Under the pieces are notes generated by a model. That model did not search any database. It was not told the DNA's origin and saw nothing but the letters and a program-made list of their open reading frames with translations. A program made the position numbers and the translations under genes. Positions 62,697-64,000 of a DNA stretch of 64,000 bases are shown here, piece after piece. This DNA comes from Butyrivibrio sp. YAB3001 (GTDB lineage Bacteria > Bacillota > Clostridia > Lachnospirales > Lachnospiraceae), in the NCBI RefSeq assembly GCF_900112195.1, contig NZ_FOKR01000002.1:280134-344133 (forward strand). Direction: 5' to 3'. Positions within the stretch are counted from its first letter, which is position 1. Each line of letters begins with the position of its first letter.

Positions 62697-64000
62697 TTAA
62701 TATTCCATACACAGCCACAAAAAGTCATGGGCCGGTACTGTCACATTTTTAGTATCAAAACGTTTTCTCGTTAGAAGGTTCTTGTAATTCCCTTCTTCGT
62801 TTATAAACGCTTTTTCATCATAATCACCAAAATTAAACAGAGCTATCATCTTCTCATTCTGATAAAATCTTCCAATTCCAAGAACATGATCATTATATGT
62901 CTCAACAATCCAGGTGTCTGCCGCACTGTCAAAAACTCTATGCTGTTTTCTTATCTTTACAAGTTTTGTGATCGCGCTAAAAAGTCTCTCCTGTCTGCTT
63001 CCTTTTTTCTTGCGCAGTTTAGCGCTCTCCCAGTCAAAATCTCCACGATGGAGATATCTGCTGTCAGCATTTTTAACAGGATCAGTATGATAATCATAAT
63101 CGTTTAGCTGTCCTATCTCATCGCCGCTGTACAGCACAGGAATTCCACTCTGAGTAAGCAAAAAAGCATGAAGCATAATATCAAGCTTAACCGACCAGTC
63201 AAGTTTACTCATATCCTGCTCATATTCTGCAGCTTCAATTCCACAAAGTGATGCCGTCGTACCGCAAAGCCTTGCATCTCCAAGTTTAGGATCATCGTTG
63301 TACAGCTCTCCTCTGGAAGAAGATTCATACATTGCGCCTCTTAAATAGTCGTTTAAGTATTTTTTGTGAGATACCTGTTCAACGCCAAATTGTCTTAAAA
63401 ACTCATAATCAAGTCCCCAACCGATATCATCGTGACAACGCAGATAATTAAGGAAGATGTACTGTTTTGGCAGGTTAAATACGATGCCAAGCTGATGTTT
63501 TAAGAGTTTCACATCCTTTGTGGCAACAGTGTGCCAGGTGCTTGCCATGGTAGTTACATTGTATAGCATCTGACATTCTGGTTTTTCTATAGTTCCGAAA
63601 TAAGGAACAACTTTGGAAGGCTCCATTACAACCTCTCCAAGAAGAATTGTTCCCGGGCACACAATCCTTGCTGCAATGTGCATCATTCTGACAAGACTAT
63701 GAACCTGCGGAAGATTTCTGCAGCTTGTACCAACAGTTTTCCAAATATACGGAACAGCATCCAGGCGGATTATATCAACACCCTGATTGCACAAAAACAG
63801 CATATTCGCGGTCATATCATTAAATACTGTAGGATTTCTGTAATTCAAATCCCACTGATAAGGATAAAAAGTTGTCATGACAACTTTACCGGCTTCATTG
63901 CACCAGATAAAATTCCCCGGTGCCGTCTGTGGAAAGACTTGCGGAACTGTCTCTTCATAATCATCCGGTTCGTTCCAGTCATCAAAAAAGAAATATCTAT
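62697..64000 (-). CDS. Amylosucrase-like GH13 enzyme, N-terminal part missing
   Basis: About 434 C-terminal residues are visible; the frame stays open past the ATG ending at 63878 to the right window edge, so that ATG is not the start. The part beyond it reads YFFFDDWNEPDDYEETVPQVFPQTAPGNF and then KVVMTTFYPYQWDLNYRNP, which is typical of amylosucrase/sucrose hydrolase (GH13_4). Other segments are the nucleophile in GVDIIRLDAVPYIWK, acid/base Glu in ILLGEVVMEP, CHDDIGW as the third carboxylate region, and SGIPVLYSGDEIGQLNDYDYH. Amylosucrase makes alpha-1,4-glucan from sucrose; a sucrose phosphorylase-like or hydrolytic role cannot be excluded. Confidence 0.87.
   Translation of the reverse strand, partial: RYFFFDDWNEPDDYEETVPQVFPQTAPGNFIWCNEAGKVVMTTFYPYQWDLNYRNPTVFNDMTANMLFLCNQGVDIIRLDAVPYIWKTVGTSCRNLPQVHSLVRMMHIAARIVCPGTILLGEVVMEPSKVVPYFGTIEKPECQMLYNVTTMASTWHTVATKDVKLLKHQLGIVFNLPKQYIFLNYLRCHDDIGWGLDYEFLRQFGVEQVSHKKYLNDYLRGAMYESSSRGELYNDDPKLGDARLCGTTASLCGIEAAEYEQDMSKLDWSVKLDIMLHAFLLTQSGIPVLYSGDEIGQLNDYDYHTDPVKNADSRYLHRGDFDWESAKLRKKKGSRQERLFSAITKLVKIRKQHRVFDSAADTWIVETYNDHVLGIGRFYQNEKMIALFNFGDYDEKAFINEEGNYKNLLTRKRFDTKNVTVPAHDFLWLCMEY

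Noticed and set aside
51797..64000. A dedicated starch or sucrose utilisation locus linking the two GH13 genes
   Set aside because: They are 9 kb apart, separated by unrelated operons and terminators, with no sugar transporter or regulator between them.

Overview
The window looks like the chromosome of a low-to-mid GC anaerobic Firmicute of the family Lachnospiraceae, close to Butyrivibrio or Pseudobutyrivibrio. This is inferred from gene content and protein style: a biotin-dependent sodium-pump decarboxylase, a single-chain glycyl-tRNA synthetase, Rex, a CIRCE-controlled groESL operon, amylosucrase and GH13 enzymes, and strong AGGAGG ribosome binding sites. Most genes lie on the minus strand; the plus-strand genes are a DnaJ-like membrane protein, hslO, a small orphan protein and a GGDEF protein. 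No tRNA, rRNA, CRISPR array, insertion sequence or prophage was seen.

Left part (1-21.8 kb): a sodium-pumping decarboxylase operon (carboxyltransferase, gamma-like lipoprotein, biotin carrier, beta subunit cut by the window edge), scpAB, a metallophosphoesterase, rpsU with a consensus promoter and terminator, then a long run of same-strand genes. Read 5' to 3' this run is hemolysin/CorC-like protein, YebC, a large membrane protein, an M16C peptidase, a DUF4349-like lipoprotein, era, recO, a lipoprotein, glyS and alaS. Era has a roughly 60-residue insertion and RecO lacks the usual zinc cysteines.

Middle part (21.8-33 kb): an acidic membrane protein with a J-like domain; a lipoprotein metallopeptidase gene broken by one extra base exactly inside its HExxH motif; an AT-rich accessory stretch with two orphan genes and a hipBA toxin-antitoxin pair preceded by a perfect palindrome; alr, nnr, a coiled-coil protein, and rex with a consensus promoter followed by a candidate Rex box. 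hslO is divergent from rex.

Centre right (33.9-53.6 kb): a six-gene polyamine operon (arginine decarboxylase, SpeE-like, carboxynorspermidine synthase, carboxynorspermidine decarboxylase, agmatine deiminase, N-carbamoylputrescine amidase) that supplies putrescine from arginine and could make spermidine by two routes. Next come an MMPL/RND exporter paired with a 1300-residue beta-helix surface protein, and a small protein overlapping a retropepsin-like protease gene. A 129-bp tandem duplication abuts a 140-bp inverted repeat behind groEL. groESL has CIRCE, and a GH13 enzyme carries an unusual C-terminal extension.

Right part (53.6-64 kb): an unexplained 81-bp structured intergenic element, a three-hairpin leader before a small orphan gene, and a tightly overlapping six-gene operon (NfeD, SPFH/stomatin, heterodimeric ABC exporter, phosphoesterase, GNAT). 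It closes with a GGDEF protein that has a degenerate metal site and an amylosucrase cut by the window edge.
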